Of a DNA stretch of 46,909 nucleotides, positions 8,820 to 17,689 are shown in pieces; positions within the stretch are counted from its first letter, which is position 1, and the number at the start of each line of letters is the position of its first letter. The translations under genes were made by a program, and so were the position numbers. Origin of the DNA: Paludibacteraceae bacterium (lineage in GTDB: Bacteria; Bacteroidota; Bacteroidia; Bacteroidales; Paludibacteraceae); the NCBI GenBank assembly GCA_017483945.1, contig JAFUUE010000086.1, positions 1 through 46,909 of the forward strand. Reading direction: 5' to 3'. The notes under the pieces were generated by a model. The model was given only the letters and a program-made list of their open reading frames with translations, was not told the DNA's origin and ran no database searches.

Positions 8820-8863
8820 TACGATAGATATACGATAGATATACGTAAGATATACGATAGATA
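8820..8863. repeat. 11-bp tandem array, 4 copies
   Basis: Unit TACGATAGATA occurs four times; the third copy is TACGTAAGATA. The array fills most of the 64-nt gap between rarA and hemW. Confidence 0.92.
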
Positions 8864-8879
8864 ACCGAACGACCTCCCC

Positions 8880-9962
8880 ATGGCAGGAATATACCTACAT
8901 ATCCCATTCTGCCGGTCCAGGTGCATGTACTGCGACTTCTACTCCTCCACCGAACTGGACTTGCGCCGACAGTACGTGGACGCACTCATACGCGAGTATG
9001 CCCTCCGCCGCAACGAGCTGCCCGAAGGAGAGCCCGTGCGCACTATCTACCTCGGCGGAGGAACGCCCTCCATGCTGGAGCCGGCCGATGTGGCACGGTT
9101 ATTGCATGCTCTTCCTACAGAGCAAGCCGAGGAGGTCACTCTGGAGGCCAACCCGTCCGACATAACGCCCCTGCTGCTCGACACATGGCGAAGCGCCGGA
9201 GTCAACCGCCTGAGCATCGGTATACAGTCTTTCCACAACGAGACGCTACGCATGCTCGGCAGGCGACACAACGCAGAGACAGCTATCAGCGCTGTCCAAA
9301 CGGCGCAGGAACACGGCTTTGACAACATAAGCATCGACCTCATCTATGCCGCACCCGAGCAGTCGCTCGACGCATGGCAACACGACATCGACGAGGCACT
9401 CGCGCTCAACGTACAGCATATATCCACCTATTGCCTTACCTATGAGGAACATACGCCCCTATACGCCTTCCTGAAGGAGGGACTTGTCCAAGAGGCGGAC
9501 GACCAACTGGCCAACGACATGTACGCCACCGTATGCCGCCGACTCAAGCAAGCAGGATTCCGACACTACGAAGTAAGTAACTTTGCCTTACCCGGTTACG
9601 AGAGCCGTCACAACAGCAGCTACTGGAACAACACGCCCTATCTCGGACTCGGGGCCGGAGCACACTCCTACAACGGACGCGTCCGACAGGAGAACCTGCC
9701 CAACATATATGCCTACCTCAAGGGGATGCAAAACGATATTGTCCCGCACGACATCGAATCGCTCACCGATACGGACTTCTATAACGAACGCATTATGCTC
9801 GGACTGCGCACAGCCGACGGCATAGAGGCTACGCCCGAAGCCCTGCAGAAAGCACAGACCTACATCCGACGCGGACTGCTCCGACACGAAGACAACCGAC
9901 TCATCGCCACACAAGACGGCATCAACATACTCAATCGAATCATCGAAGACCTAATGATATGA
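8880..9962 (+). CDS. hemW: HemW-like radical SAM heme chaperone
   Basis: 360 aa. The radical SAM cluster motif CRSRCMYC (C11, C15, C18) follows the family start AGIYLHIPF. Further on are YLGGGTPSML, TLEANPSD, RLSIGIQSF and the HISTYCLTYEEHTPL segment, then the C-terminal HemN_C region with NGRVRQENLPN. HemW proteins bind heme and are proposed to deliver it to membrane haem proteins; they are often misannotated as coproporphyrinogen dehydrogenase (HemN). The start at 8880 gives the conserved N-terminus. The stop overlaps the start of the PBP gene (ATGA). Confidence 0.93.
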   Translation: MAGIYLHIPFCRSRCMYCDFYSSTELDLRRQYVDALIREYALRRNELPEGEPVRTIYLGGGTPSMLEPADVARLLHALPTEQAEEVTLEANPSDITPLLLDTWRSAGVNRLSIGIQSFHNETLRMLGRRHNAETAISAVQTAQEHGFDNISIDLIYAAPEQSLDAWQHDIDEALALNVQHISTYCLTYEEHTPLYAFLKEGLVQEADDQLANDMYATVCRRLKQAGFRHYEVSNFALPGYESRHNSSYWNNTPYLGLGAGAHSYNGRVRQENLPNIYAYLKGMQNDIVPHDIESLTDTDFYNERIMLGLRTADGIEATPEALQKAQTYIRRGLLRHEDNRLIATQDGINILNRIIEDLMI

Positions 9963-12235
9963 ATAAGACTCAATCCAATATGAACAAGAAGAAATTTCTC
10001 GCCTGGTTCTGGGGGCTCTTCCTCGCCGGGATAACCTGTGTCGTTCTCATTTTCTGGTTCATCACCAAGGGGTGGATTGGCTACCTCCCCCCCCTGGAGG
10101 AACTGCAGAACCCCAAGAACCGCTATGCCAGTGAACTCTTCACCTCCGACATGCAGTCGCTCGGCCGATACTACCGCAACGAGAACCGTATCGGCGTGCA
10201 GTACGCCGACCTCTCCCCCGACCTCATACACGCACTCGTGGCCACCGAGGACGCACGCTTCTACGACCACACCGGCGTGGACAGCAAGGCCGTCTTCCGC
10301 GCCGTGCTCAAACTCGGACGAGCCGGAGGAGGCTCCACGCTCACACAGCAGCTCGCCAAGCAGCTCTGGTCACCGCGCGCCAATAATATCTTCGAGCGCG
10401 CCCTGCAGAAACCCATCGAATGGGTCATCGCCACTAAGCTGGAGCGCCTCTATTCCAAGGACGAGATACTCCTCATGTACCTCAACCAGTTTGACTTCCT
10501 CTACAACGCCGTCGGCATCAAGTCCGCCGCGCATGTCTATTTCAACACCACACCCGCCGACCTGACCATCGAGCAGGCCGCCACACTCGTCGGCATGTGT
10601 AAGAACCCCTCCCTCTACAACCCCGTGCGCCATCCCGAGCGCGCCACCAACCGACGCAACACCGTGCTTAGCCAGATGGCCAAGTACGACTTCATCACGC
10701 GGCAGGAGTGCGACTCGCTGCAAGCCCTGCCCCTCACGCTCAACTACCGCTCCGTGGACCACAAACAGGGACTCGCACCCTATTTCCGCGAGAACCTCCG
10801 CAAGATACTCACCGCCAAGGAACCCGTCGAGTCCAACTACCCCGAGTGGAACCGTCAGCAATATGCCATTGACCGCTACCAATGGGACACCAACCCGCTC
10901 TACGGATTCTGCAATAAGAACCGCAAGCCCGACGGCTCCTACTACGACCTCTATCAGGACGGACTGCGTATCTACACCACTATCGACTCCCGCATGCAAC
11001 GCTATGCCGAGGAGGCCGTCAACGAGCATATGCGCGACCTCCAGGCACGCTTCTTCCGCGAGAAACGCAAGAAATCCTATGCTCCCTTCTCACGCGACCT
11101 GAGCAAGGATGAGATAGACGGTATCATGACGCGCTCCATGCGCCAATCCGACCGCTATCGCGCACTCAAGCGCCAGGGAATCAAAGAGGACTCCATCCGC
11201 CGCATATTCAACACACCCGTCGAGATGCAGGTGTTCACCTACGACGGACTCCGCGACACCACCCTCTCCCCGCTCGACTCCATCCGGTGGAACAAGTATT
11301 TCCTCCGCTGCGGATTCATGTCTATCGACCCGCACAACGGGCATGTCAAGGCCTATGTCGGCGGACCCGACTTCGCACATTTCCAATACGATATGGCGTC
11401 CGTCGGACGGCGCCAGGTGGGTTCGACCGTCAAGCCCTACCTCTACACCCTCGCCGTGGAAGAGGGGATGTGGCCGTGCCATAAGACCGTCAACGAACCC
11501 GTCACGCTCATCGACGGCAACGGCGTCGAGTGGACTCCTCGCGACGGACACGACCAGAACCGCGGAGACACCGTCACACTCCAGTGGGGACTGCAGCAGT
11601 CCAGCAACTGGATATCCGCCTACCTCATGTCCCTCTTCACGCCTGACCAACTGGCCAACCTCATGCACTCCTTCGGCATTCAGGGCCAAATCGACCCCGT
11701 CGTCAGTCTCTGTCTCGGGCCGTGCGAGGTCAGCGTACAAGAGATGGCCGACGCCTACACCACCTTCGTCAACCACGGCATACGCACAGAGCCGCTCTAT
11801 GTCACACGTATAGAGGACAATAACGGCAACATCATCGCCTCTTTCACCCCGCTCACCCACGAGGTCATCAACGAACTGACGGCCTACAAGATGATTACCA
11901 TGCTGCGCGCCGTCGTGGACCACGGCACCGGCGTACGACTCCGCTTCCGCTATAAGATTAACGCCCCCATGGGCGGCAAGACCGGCACCACGCAGAACAA
12001 CTCCGACGGATGGTTCATGGGCTTCACCCCCTCGCTCGTCAGCGGCTGTTGGGTCGGCGGAGAAGACCGGGCCGTACACTTCGACTCCATGGCCGAAGGA
12101 CAGGGAGCCAGCATGGCGCTGCCTATCTACGCCCTCTACATGCAGAAAATCTACGCCGACACCGAACTGGGATACGCCCCGGACGAGCAGTTCGAACTGC
12201 CCGACTGGTTCGACCCCAACGCCGGATGCAAATAA
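9959..12235 (+). CDS. Class A penicillin-binding protein (PBP1A-like)
   Basis: 758 aa, a bifunctional peptidoglycan glycosyltransferase/transpeptidase. There is a short cytoplasmic N-terminus and a transmembrane helix at about 13-36. The GT51 domain has the catalytic Glu in ATEDARFYDHTGVD (E97), then GGSTLTQQLAKQLW and KDEILLMYLN. The transpeptidase domain has the SxxK nucleophile motif in VGSTVKPYLY (near residue 488), the SSN motif in LQQSSNWIS and KTGT in MGGKTGTTQNNSDG (near 673). The enzyme is anchored in the inner membrane with its active sites in the periplasm. The start at 9959 overlaps the hemW stop; an ATG at 9980 (MNKKKFLAW) is a plausible alternative. All catalytic motifs are intact. 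Confidence 0.95.
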   Translation: MNKTQSNMNKKKFLAWFWGLFLAGITCVVLIFWFITKGWIGYLPPLEELQNPKNRYASELFTSDMQSLGRYYRNENRIGVQYADLSPDLIHALVATEDARFYDHTGVDSKAVFRAVLKLGRAGGGSTLTQQLAKQLWSPRANNIFERALQKPIEWVIATKLERLYSKDEILLMYLNQFDFLYNAVGIKSAAHVYFNTTPADLTIEQAATLVGMCKNPSLYNPVRHPERATNRRNTVLSQMAKYDFITRQECDSLQALPLTLNYRSVDHKQGLAPYFRENLRKILTAKEPVESNYPEWNRQQYAIDRYQWDTNPLYGFCNKNRKPDGSYYDLYQDGLRIYTTIDSRMQRYAEEAVNEHMRDLQARFFREKRKKSYAPFSRDLSKDEIDGIMTRSMRQSDRYRALKRQGIKEDSIRRIFNTPVEMQVFTYDGLRDTTLSPLDSIRWNKYFLRCGFMSIDPHNGHVKAYVGGPDFAHFQYDMASVGRRQVGSTVKPYLYTLAVEEGMWPCHKTVNEPVTLIDGNGVEWTPRDGHDQNRGDTVTLQWGLQQSSNWISAYLMSLFTPDQLANLMHSFGIQGQIDPVVSLCLGPCEVSVQEMADAYTTFVNHGIRTEPLYVTRIEDNNGNIIASFTPLTHEVINELTAYKMITMLRAVVDHGTGVRLRFRYKINAPMGGKTGTTQNNSDGWFMGFTPSLVSGCWVGGEDRAVHFDSMAEGQGASMALPIYALYMQKIYADTELGYAPDEQFELPDWFDPNAGCK

Positions 12236-12241
12236 CCAAAC

Positions 12242-14311
12242 ATGCAACGTATCTGTAAGTACATAATAGTCACACTGTTCTGCTTGGCATGCACCATATC
12301 GGGGCATGCCCAGCTCAACACCGACCGTATCACATCCATCGGCCGTAATGCCCTCTATTTTGAGGACTATGTCCTGGCTATCCAGTACTTCAATCAGGTC
12401 ATCAAACTCAAGCCCTACCTCGCGGAGCCCTACCACCTGAGAGCGATTGCCAAGATTCAACTCTCTGACTACCAGGGCGCCCTGCGCGACTGTGACCGTG
12501 CCATCGAGCTCAACCCCTTCCAGCCCGGAGCTTTCTACACGCGCGGCTACGTCTATCGCCAGCTGCACATGACGGCGCAGGCCGAACAGGACTTCACCAA
12601 GGCCCTCTCCTTCTCCCCGGACAACAAGACCTATATGCTCCTGCGTGCCGACACGCGCGCGCAACTTCAGGAGTATGACCTGGCGCGTCAGGACATCGAA
12701 TACCTGCTGCGACGCGAGCCCAAATCGGCCAACCTCCTCTTCGAGAAAGGCGTCATCTGCATCCAAAGTAGCGATACCGCCTGTGCCTACGACGCCTTCC
12801 TACGGGCCGCCGAGTACGACTCGCAGAACGCGTCCTGCTGGTCCGCGCTCGGCATGGTCCAACTCACACAGAAGCAGGAGGATGAGGCGCTCGTATCACT
12901 GACCAAGGCCGTCAATCTGGGCAGCAAATGGCCGGGAGACTATATCAACCGCGGCATCATCTTCTACCGCAAGCATAACTACCGCAGTGCCCTCGCCGAC
13001 TACGACCGGGCCGTCACGCTCGACAAGCAGAACGCCGGGTGCTACTACAACCGCGGCATGCTCCGCCACGAGCTCGGCGACTATAACCACGCACTCGAGG
13101 ACTTCAACACCGCCTACGACCTCGCCCTGCAGCAGGCCGACGATGCGCAACCGACGACCAACGACCAACTCGCCGGCATCCTCTACCAGCGGGGCACTAC
13201 CCTGCTCCAGCTGCGCCAGTGGCAGGAAGCCGCTGACGACTTCGAGGCCATGCTCCGGCTCTACCCCGCCTTCCTCCCCTCCTACTACCTCGCCGCGCAG
13301 GCATACACCGCCATGGGCAACAGCAAGAAGGCCTACCAATACCGCAAGCAGGCCTACGACCTCGAGCAGAATCAGGCATCCAATGACCGCCGGACCGCCA
13401 CCGACTCCGTGCCCAACACCGACGTGCAGATAGCGCACGCCCAGACGCAGAAGCGCGACCGACGCAAGGAGTTCTCCGCACGAACGGCTCAGAACCAGGA
13501 GGAGCCGGAGGACGAGCCCACCAAATACACCAGCGAGACACGCGGAGCCATACAGCATCGGACGGGAGAAGTGGTCAACGAGCCCCTCATCGTCCTCACC
13601 TACTACGCGCGTCAGGACGCCCTGCGCCGTACCAACTACTACCACTACCTCGTCCAGCAGCTCAACAACCGCCACGACCTGCCCTCGCCCCTGCGCTTCA
13701 CCCCGCATGAGCTGCCCCTCTCCGCGGACCTCATCAGCGACCATTTCGAGCAGATAAGCCGCCTGACCGACCGCATCGAACAGGCCGAGGCCGCTCCTGC
13801 CGCCACAGCACCGGCTGCACTCTTCTTCGCCCGGGCGATGGAGTTCGCACTCGTCCAGGACTACAGCTCCGCCATCGACGACGCCACACGCGCGCTCAAC
13901 AACCTGCCGGCAACTCAACAGCAGCAGGCCGTCATCATCACCTTCTGCCGGGCCAACTGGCGGTACAAACTGCTTGATTTCCAACGAGCCAACGGCGAAC
14001 TGAGGCAGGAGAGCGCCATGGACTTCGAGATTATGCTGCGCGACTACGACTACGTCATGCAGCAGCAGCCCGACTTCGCCTTTGCCTACTACAACAAGGC
14101 CAATATCCTCTGCACCCAGCGCAACTTCGACGCCGCTATCGAGCACTATACCCAAGCCATCCAAATCGACCCGGACTTCGCCGAAGCGTGGTTCAACCGG
14201 GGACTGACCTATATATACACCGACCGCACCGAGCAGGGACTCGCCGACCTCAGCAAGGCCGGAGAACTCGGTATATACCAGGCATATAACCTCATCACAC
14301 GATTCCAATAA
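12242..14311 (+). CDS. Secreted TPR-repeat protein
   Basis: 689 aa with a signal peptide (MQRICKYIIVTLFCLACTISGHAQ). Tetratricopeptide repeats run from about residue 30 to 375 (for example AIQYFNQVIKLKPYLAEPYHLRA and ALRDCDRAIELNPFQPGAFY) and again near the C-terminus (AIEHYTQAIQIDPDFAEAWFNRGL). A lower-complexity, charged linker covers about 385-450. It is probably a periplasmic scaffold. It follows the PBP gene by 6 nt, which suggests a cell-envelope role, but the partner is unknown. Similar long TPR proteins are widespread in Bacteroidales. No enzymatic domain was seen. Confidence 0.85.
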   Translation: MQRICKYIIVTLFCLACTISGHAQLNTDRITSIGRNALYFEDYVLAIQYFNQVIKLKPYLAEPYHLRAIAKIQLSDYQGALRDCDRAIELNPFQPGAFYTRGYVYRQLHMTAQAEQDFTKALSFSPDNKTYMLLRADTRAQLQEYDLARQDIEYLLRREPKSANLLFEKGVICIQSSDTACAYDAFLRAAEYDSQNASCWSALGMVQLTQKQEDEALVSLTKAVNLGSKWPGDYINRGIIFYRKHNYRSALADYDRAVTLDKQNAGCYYNRGMLRHELGDYNHALEDFNTAYDLALQQADDAQPTTNDQLAGILYQRGTTLLQLRQWQEAADDFEAMLRLYPAFLPSYYLAAQAYTAMGNSKKAYQYRKQAYDLEQNQASNDRRTATDSVPNTDVQIAHAQTQKRDRRKEFSARTAQNQEEPEDEPTKYTSETRGAIQHRTGEVVNEPLIVLTYYARQDALRRTNYYHYLVQQLNNRHDLPSPLRFTPHELPLSADLISDHFEQISRLTDRIEQAEAAPAATAPAALFFARAMEFALVQDYSSAIDDATRALNNLPATQQQQAVIITFCRANWRYKLLDFQRANGELRQESAMDFEIMLRDYDYVMQQQPDFAFAYYNKANILCTQRNFDAAIEHYTQAIQIDPDFAEAWFNRGLTYIYTDRTEQGLADLSKAGELGIYQAYNLITRFQ

Positions 14312-14329
14312 CCTACCCACACGCCGCCC

Positions 14330-15235
14330 ATGAGCCACCTCCGACGAATCCTACTGCTCCTGCTCCTCTGCACCGGCATCGGCGCCCCTCACACGCACGC
14401 GCAACTCCTCTATGAGATATCCGGCAAAGGCTGCCGCGCCAAGTCATACATCCTCGCCACCAACCGCATGGTGGACATGACCTTTATCGACACTATCCCA
14501 AATGCCTTCAACTGCTTCGCACGTTGCAACAAGGTCCTGACCGAGTTCGCCATACAGGACTACGAGGCCATTGCCGCGCTCCGTCAGGCGGCCATCCTCA
14601 GCGACACGCTCGTCCTGCGCGACTGCTACACCCACGACGAGTACCTGCGTATCGACGAGGCCCTGCGACTCACGCTCGGCATGGGGCTTGACCGGCTATG
14701 CCGCATGAAGCCCGCCTACCTCACCGAGATGTACCGCACCGAACTGTTCAAGCAGTGGCTTCAGTACGACGAGCAACGCTCCATGGAGACCTTCTTCGAG
14801 TCCGTCGCCACGCAACGCAATATCCCGGTCATCGGACTCGACGACGTCGGGGAGACCATGTATATGCTCTTCGACCGCGAGCCCTTCCACTGGCAGTGCA
14901 AAGAACTGCTCAAAGTCATTGACTACCCCGAGAACGAGGTGCGGCAGGAGCGCGTACTGCTCAACATGTACCTCAACGGGCGGCTCTCCGACATGGCCTA
15001 TCAGGTCGAGGGGCCGGACAACATCACCTCCATCAGCTACTCCGACTATCAGGTCTATGCACGCCGTAACATCCAGTGGGTCAAGCGCCTCGCGCCCTAC
15101 CTGCGCGAAGGACACGCCTTCATCACACTCAATGCCGTGTACCTCGGAGGCGACCAGGGACTCCTCGCCCGGCTCCGCAACGCCGGCTACCGCGTCCGAC
15201 CCGTCAACCGCCGCATACACCTCCGCAAACAATAG
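14330..15235 (+). CDS. Degenerate TraB/GumN-like secreted protein
   Basis: 301 aa with a signal peptide (through about residue 24, HAQ). The outline matches TraB/GumN (PF01963) proteins: LLYEISGKGCRAKSYILATN at the mature start, FNCFARCNKVLTEF, NIPVIGLDDVGETMYMLFD in the middle, and LNAVYLGGDQGLLARLRNAGYRV near the end. The three motifs usually conserved differ: GTxH is ATNR, GLE is GLD, and GAxHLxG is NAVYLGG. If the assignment is right, this is probably a non-catalytic relative. It follows the TPR gene by 18 nt and precedes comM after a 141-nt gap with repeats. The family call rests on the motif order, so confidence is moderate. Confidence 0.6.
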   Translation: MSHLRRILLLLLLCTGIGAPHTHAQLLYEISGKGCRAKSYILATNRMVDMTFIDTIPNAFNCFARCNKVLTEFAIQDYEAIAALRQAAILSDTLVLRDCYTHDEYLRIDEALRLTLGMGLDRLCRMKPAYLTEMYRTELFKQWLQYDEQRSMETFFESVATQRNIPVIGLDDVGETMYMLFDREPFHWQCKELLKVIDYPENEVRQERVLLNMYLNGRLSDMAYQVEGPDNITSISYSDYQVYARRNIQWVKRLAPYLREGHAFITLNAVYLGGDQGLLARLRNAGYRVRPVNRRIHLRKQ

Positions 15236-15267
15236 ATCCGCCTCCCGTACCTGAACGGAATCGGACC

Positions 15268-15318
15268 CACCTGGGACGCGGGCGGCCCGCCCGCGATTGC
15301 GCAACAAAGCGCACCCTC
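15268..15318 (+). repeat. 51-nt two-hairpin palindromic element
   Basis: A 29-nt core (15268-15296) begins CACCTGGGACG and has arms CGCGGGCG (15277-15284) and CGCCCGCG (15288-15295). A 22-nt module at 15297-15318 folds as TTGCGC/GCGCA with loop AACAAA. It pairs in the same register as the modules at 270-291 and 32795-32816 but with different bases. The element lies in the intergenic gap before comM. Confidence 0.8.
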
Positions 15319-15322
15319 CCGC

Positions 15323-15355
15323 CGTTACCTGACCGTTACCTGACCGTTACCTGAC
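15323..15355. repeat. 11-bp tandem array, 3 exact copies
   Basis: Unit CGTTACCTGAC is repeated three times directly before the comM start. It is the reverse complement (cyclically permuted) of the unit in the array at 35907-35939. Confidence 0.92.
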
Positions 15356-15376
15356 AGAAACAAAACAAACCGATAT

Positions 15377-16993
15377 ATGCTGACAAAGATTTATAGCGCC
15401 ACACCGGTGGGAATAGATGCCGTGCCGGTGACCATCGAGGTGCACACCATCCCCGGGTTTGACTTCACACTCGTCGGCCTGCCCGACAATGCCGTGAAGG
15501 AGTCGCACGACCGCATCGTCGCCGCGCTGGCCGTCAACGGTTACGACACGCTCCGCCGCGCCTTCACTATCAACATGGCCCCCGCGGACATCAAGAAAGA
15601 GGGTGCCGCCTTCGACCTGCCGCTGGCTATCGGCATGCTGGCCGGATGCGAGCTTGTGCGGACGAGGCTGCTGGCCCGCTATATGCTCTTGGGCGAGCTC
15701 TCCCTGGACGGCACGCTCCAGCCTATCCGGGGCGCACTGCCCATCGCCCTCTGCGCCCGCCGAGAGGGATACAAGGGGCTTATCCTGCCGGCCGAGAACG
15801 CCGAGGAGGCCGCCGTCGTGGAGGGACTTGAGGTCTATGGCATGGAGTCGCTCATCGACGTGATACACTTCCTCAACGAGGAGCCCAAGAACGAGTTAGA
15901 CCCCGATGATGTCTTCGCTCCAACCACGGTGGACATCCGCTCGCTCTTCCGGACCTCCGCCTACCCCTCCGACATCGACTTCGCAGACGTACGCGGCCAG
16001 TTCAAGGTCCGCCGTGCCGTCGAGATAGCCGCCGCAGGCGGACACAACATCATCATGGTCGGCCCTCCGGGCGCTGGCAAGTCAATGATTGCCAAGCGCA
16101 TCCCCACCATCCTGCCGCCCCTCACGCTGGAGGAAGCACTGGAGACCACCAAGATTCACTCGGTCTCCGGGCTGCTCAAGCGCAACAGCGACGGCACACG
16201 GAGTTCGCTCATCGTGCAACGTCCCTTCCGCGCCCCGCACCACACCATCACCAGTGTCGCCATGGTCGGCGGAGGCGTCAATCCCCATCCGGGCGAGATA
16301 TCCCTGGCCCACAACGGCGTGATGTTCCTCGACGAACTGACCGAGCATCCCAAGACGACCCTGGAGGTCCTGCGTCAGCCTCTGGAGGACCGGCACATCA
16401 CCGTGGCGCGAACCAAATCGACGGTCGATTACCCCGCCTCCTTCATGCTGGTAGCCGCCATGAACCCCTGTCCCTGCGGTTATTACGGGGCGAACAACCC
16501 CGCCCATCCCTGCACCTGTACCCCAGGACAGATACAGCGCTACCTGCATAAAATCAGCGGCCCGCTCTTGGACCGCATAGATATACAGTGCGAGATAGAG
16601 GCAGTGCCCTATGAGCAACTGCGTGACACGCAGCCCGGAGAGAGCTCTGCGGCCATACGCGAACGGGTCATCCGCGCACGTGCCATCCAGACCGAACGCT
16701 TCCGCGACAGCCGGTCTGCCCCAACCGACCGCGTCCCCGGCGGCAGTAGTGTCCACTGCAACGCCATGATGACGGCGAAGCAGGTGCGTGATTTCTGCAC
16801 CATCAACGACGAGTGCGACCAGTTGCTCCGCTTCACCATGACCAAGTTAGGCCTCTCTGCCCGCGCCTACGACCGCATCCTCAAGGTCGCCCGCACCATC
16901 GCCGACCTCGCCGGTTCGCCGGACATCCAAAAGCAGCACCTGCTCGAAGCCATCTCCTACCGCTCCCTCGACCGCAACACCTGGGGCGCCTGA
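15377..16993 (+). CDS. comM: YifB/ComM family Mg-chelatase-like AAA+ ATPase
   Basis: 538 aa. The N-terminal ChlI-like domain starts [20 protein letters not shown] and includes [14 protein letters not shown]. The AAA+ core has Walker A GPPGAGKS at 229-236, the [20 protein letters not shown]alker B/sensor segment and a Cys-rich insert (PCPCGYYG...CTCTPGQI). The C-terminal ChlI_C domain contains [19 protein letters not shown]. ComM is a hexameric branch-migration helicase that helps integrate foreign DNA during natural transformation; the Bacteroidota protein is inferred to act likewise. Length and motifs are complete. Hairpins with terminator character follow the stop. Confidence 0.93.
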   Translation: MLTKIYSATPVGIDAVPVTIEVHTIPGFDFTLVGLPDNAVKESHDRIVAALAVNGYDTLRRAFTINMAPADIKKEGAAFDLPLAIGMLAGCELVRTRLLARYMLLGELSLDGTLQPIRGALPIALCARREGYKGLILPAENAEEAAVVEGLEVYGMESLIDVIHFLNEEPKNELDPDDVFAPTTVDIRSLFRTSAYPSDIDFADVRGQFKVRRAVEIAAAGGHNIIMVGPPGAGKSMIAKRIPTILPPLTLEEALETTKIHSVSGLLKRNSDGTRSSLIVQRPFRAPHHTITSVAMVGGGVNPHPGEISLAHNGVMFLDELTEHPKTTLEVLRQPLEDRHITVARTKSTVDYPASFMLVAAMNPCPCGYYGANNPAHPCTCTPGQIQRYLHKISGPLLDRIDIQCEIEAVPYEQLRDTQPGESSAAIRERVIRARAIQTERFRDSRSAPTDRVPGGSSVHCNAMMTAKQVRDFCTINDECDQLLRFTMTKLGLSARAYDRILKVARTIADLAGSPDIQKQHLLEAISYRSLDRNTWGA

Positions 16994-17008
16994 CCCTCTC
17001 CCCTCACC

Positions 17009-17080
17009 ACCTCAACCGCCCTTGAGGTTGCTGTGTCTAATCTCTTATCACTTCCTCAACCGCCCATATCGGGGCGGTTG
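17009..17080 (+). terminator. Two hairpins after comM
   Basis: The first hairpin, 17009-17028, has stem ACCTCAA/TTGAGGT with loop CCGCCC. The second, 17057-17080, has a 9-bp stem CAACCGCCC/GGGCGGTTG and a 6-nt loop, followed by ACAAAATG. The position 3' of comM fits transcription termination, but no long U-tract is present, so the call is tentative. Confidence 0.5.
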
Positions 17081-17130
17081 ACAAAATGATAGCAGAAGGC
17101 CCCGCGTAACGAGCAAAACGTCAATCCCTC

Positions 17131-17185
17131 ATCCTCCTGTCATCCTACGGTCACCTCACGGACACCTTACGGAAACACCACGGAA
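17131..17185. repeat. 11-bp degenerate tandem array, 5 copies
   Basis: Five consecutive 11-mers: ATCCTCCTGTC, ATCCTACGGTC, ACCTCACGGAC, ACCTTACGGAA and ACACCACGGAA. Neighbouring units are more alike than distant ones, as expected of an ageing array. Confidence 0.75.
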
Positions 17186-17194
17186 AAGGCCAAC

Positions 17195-17238
17195 TACCAA
17201 AACGTCAGCAAAACAATCGCTTTGCTGACGTTTTGGTA
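17195..17238. terminator. 18-bp perfect hairpin between convergent genes
   Basis: TACCAAAACGTCAGCAAA at 17195-17212 pairs perfectly with 17221-17238 across an 8-nt loop. It lies between comM (plus) and the small ORF at 17390-17632 (minus), at the border where composition turns AT-rich. It could be a bidirectional terminator or the end of an acquired segment. The 396 nt from 16994 to 17389 hold only these hairpins and the array. Confidence 0.5.
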
Positions 17239-17389
17239 TATCCTATATAACTCAGTTCGCTATTTTATAGGAGCGTTTTGCTATAGTATGCTCTATCCAA
17301 AAGCAATAAATAAAGCCTTATGCACGTTATCACTATTTCTTGCTATTGAGGTATTTTTAGACTTTGACATATGCAAGGTAATGAACGGG

Positions 17390-17632
17390 TTAATAGCTAA
17401 AATGTGCCAAAGCTACTCGCATATCATCTCCGACATTTTTGACATCGGACAGAAGCGCATCTCTATCATTTCTGAATATAAAATCCAGTTCGTATGTAGT
17501 TGCAAAAATATCTGCGATATTCCCCATACCACGCAGCATAGGCTTATCTAACTGATAATAACGCATGAATGATTCCATACGCTTTGACGCCGTTTTTGTA
17601 GCCTCCAAGTAGGTCTCTTTTTGCCGTTTCAT
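17390..17632 (-). CDS. Small hypothetical protein (80 aa)
   Basis: Family not recognised. The product begins MKRQKETYLEATKTASKRM and is soluble and charged, with no signal or membrane segment. Support comes from a good promoter match at 17658-17689, which predicts RNA starting near 17651. That rules out the upstream Met at 17680 and leaves an 18-nt leader for the start at 17632 (17647 is possible). The surrounding DNA (about 17220-17740) is much more AT-rich than the rest of the window, so the gene may have been acquired. A plus-strand ORF overlapping it has no such support. It could also be a decayed gene. Confidence 0.5.
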   Translation of the reverse strand: MKRQKETYLEATKTASKRMESFMRYYQLDKPMLRGMGNIADIFATTYELDFIFRNDRDALLSDVKNVGDDMRVALAHFSY

Positions 17633-17657
17633 AATTTTGATATCCATCTTTGGGATA

Positions 17658-17689
17658 CAAAGATACAATTTCTTTCTCATATATGCAAA
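17658..17689 (-). promoter_or_regulatory. Bacteroidota-type promoter for the 80-aa ORF
   Basis: On the minus strand, TTTG (17686-17689), a 20-bp spacer and TATCTTTG (17658-17665) match the TTTG/TAnnTTTG consensus. Confidence 0.6.

Noticed and set aside
11090..12766. 558-codon minus-strand ORF opposite the PBP and TPR genes
   Set aside because: Antisense shadow of intact PBP transpeptidase and TPR coding sequence; no domain, promoter or start signal.
12896..14338. 480-codon minus-strand ORF opposite the TPR gene
   Set aside because: Shadow of a conserved coding frame; composition is a long run of V, G, L and E without motifs.
17222..17551. 109-codon plus-strand ORF in the AT-rich islet
   Set aside because: It starts inside the 18-bp hairpin, has no promoter match and overlaps the minus-strand ORF that does have one. 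AT-rich DNA gives such frames by chance less often, so it is doubtful rather than impossible.
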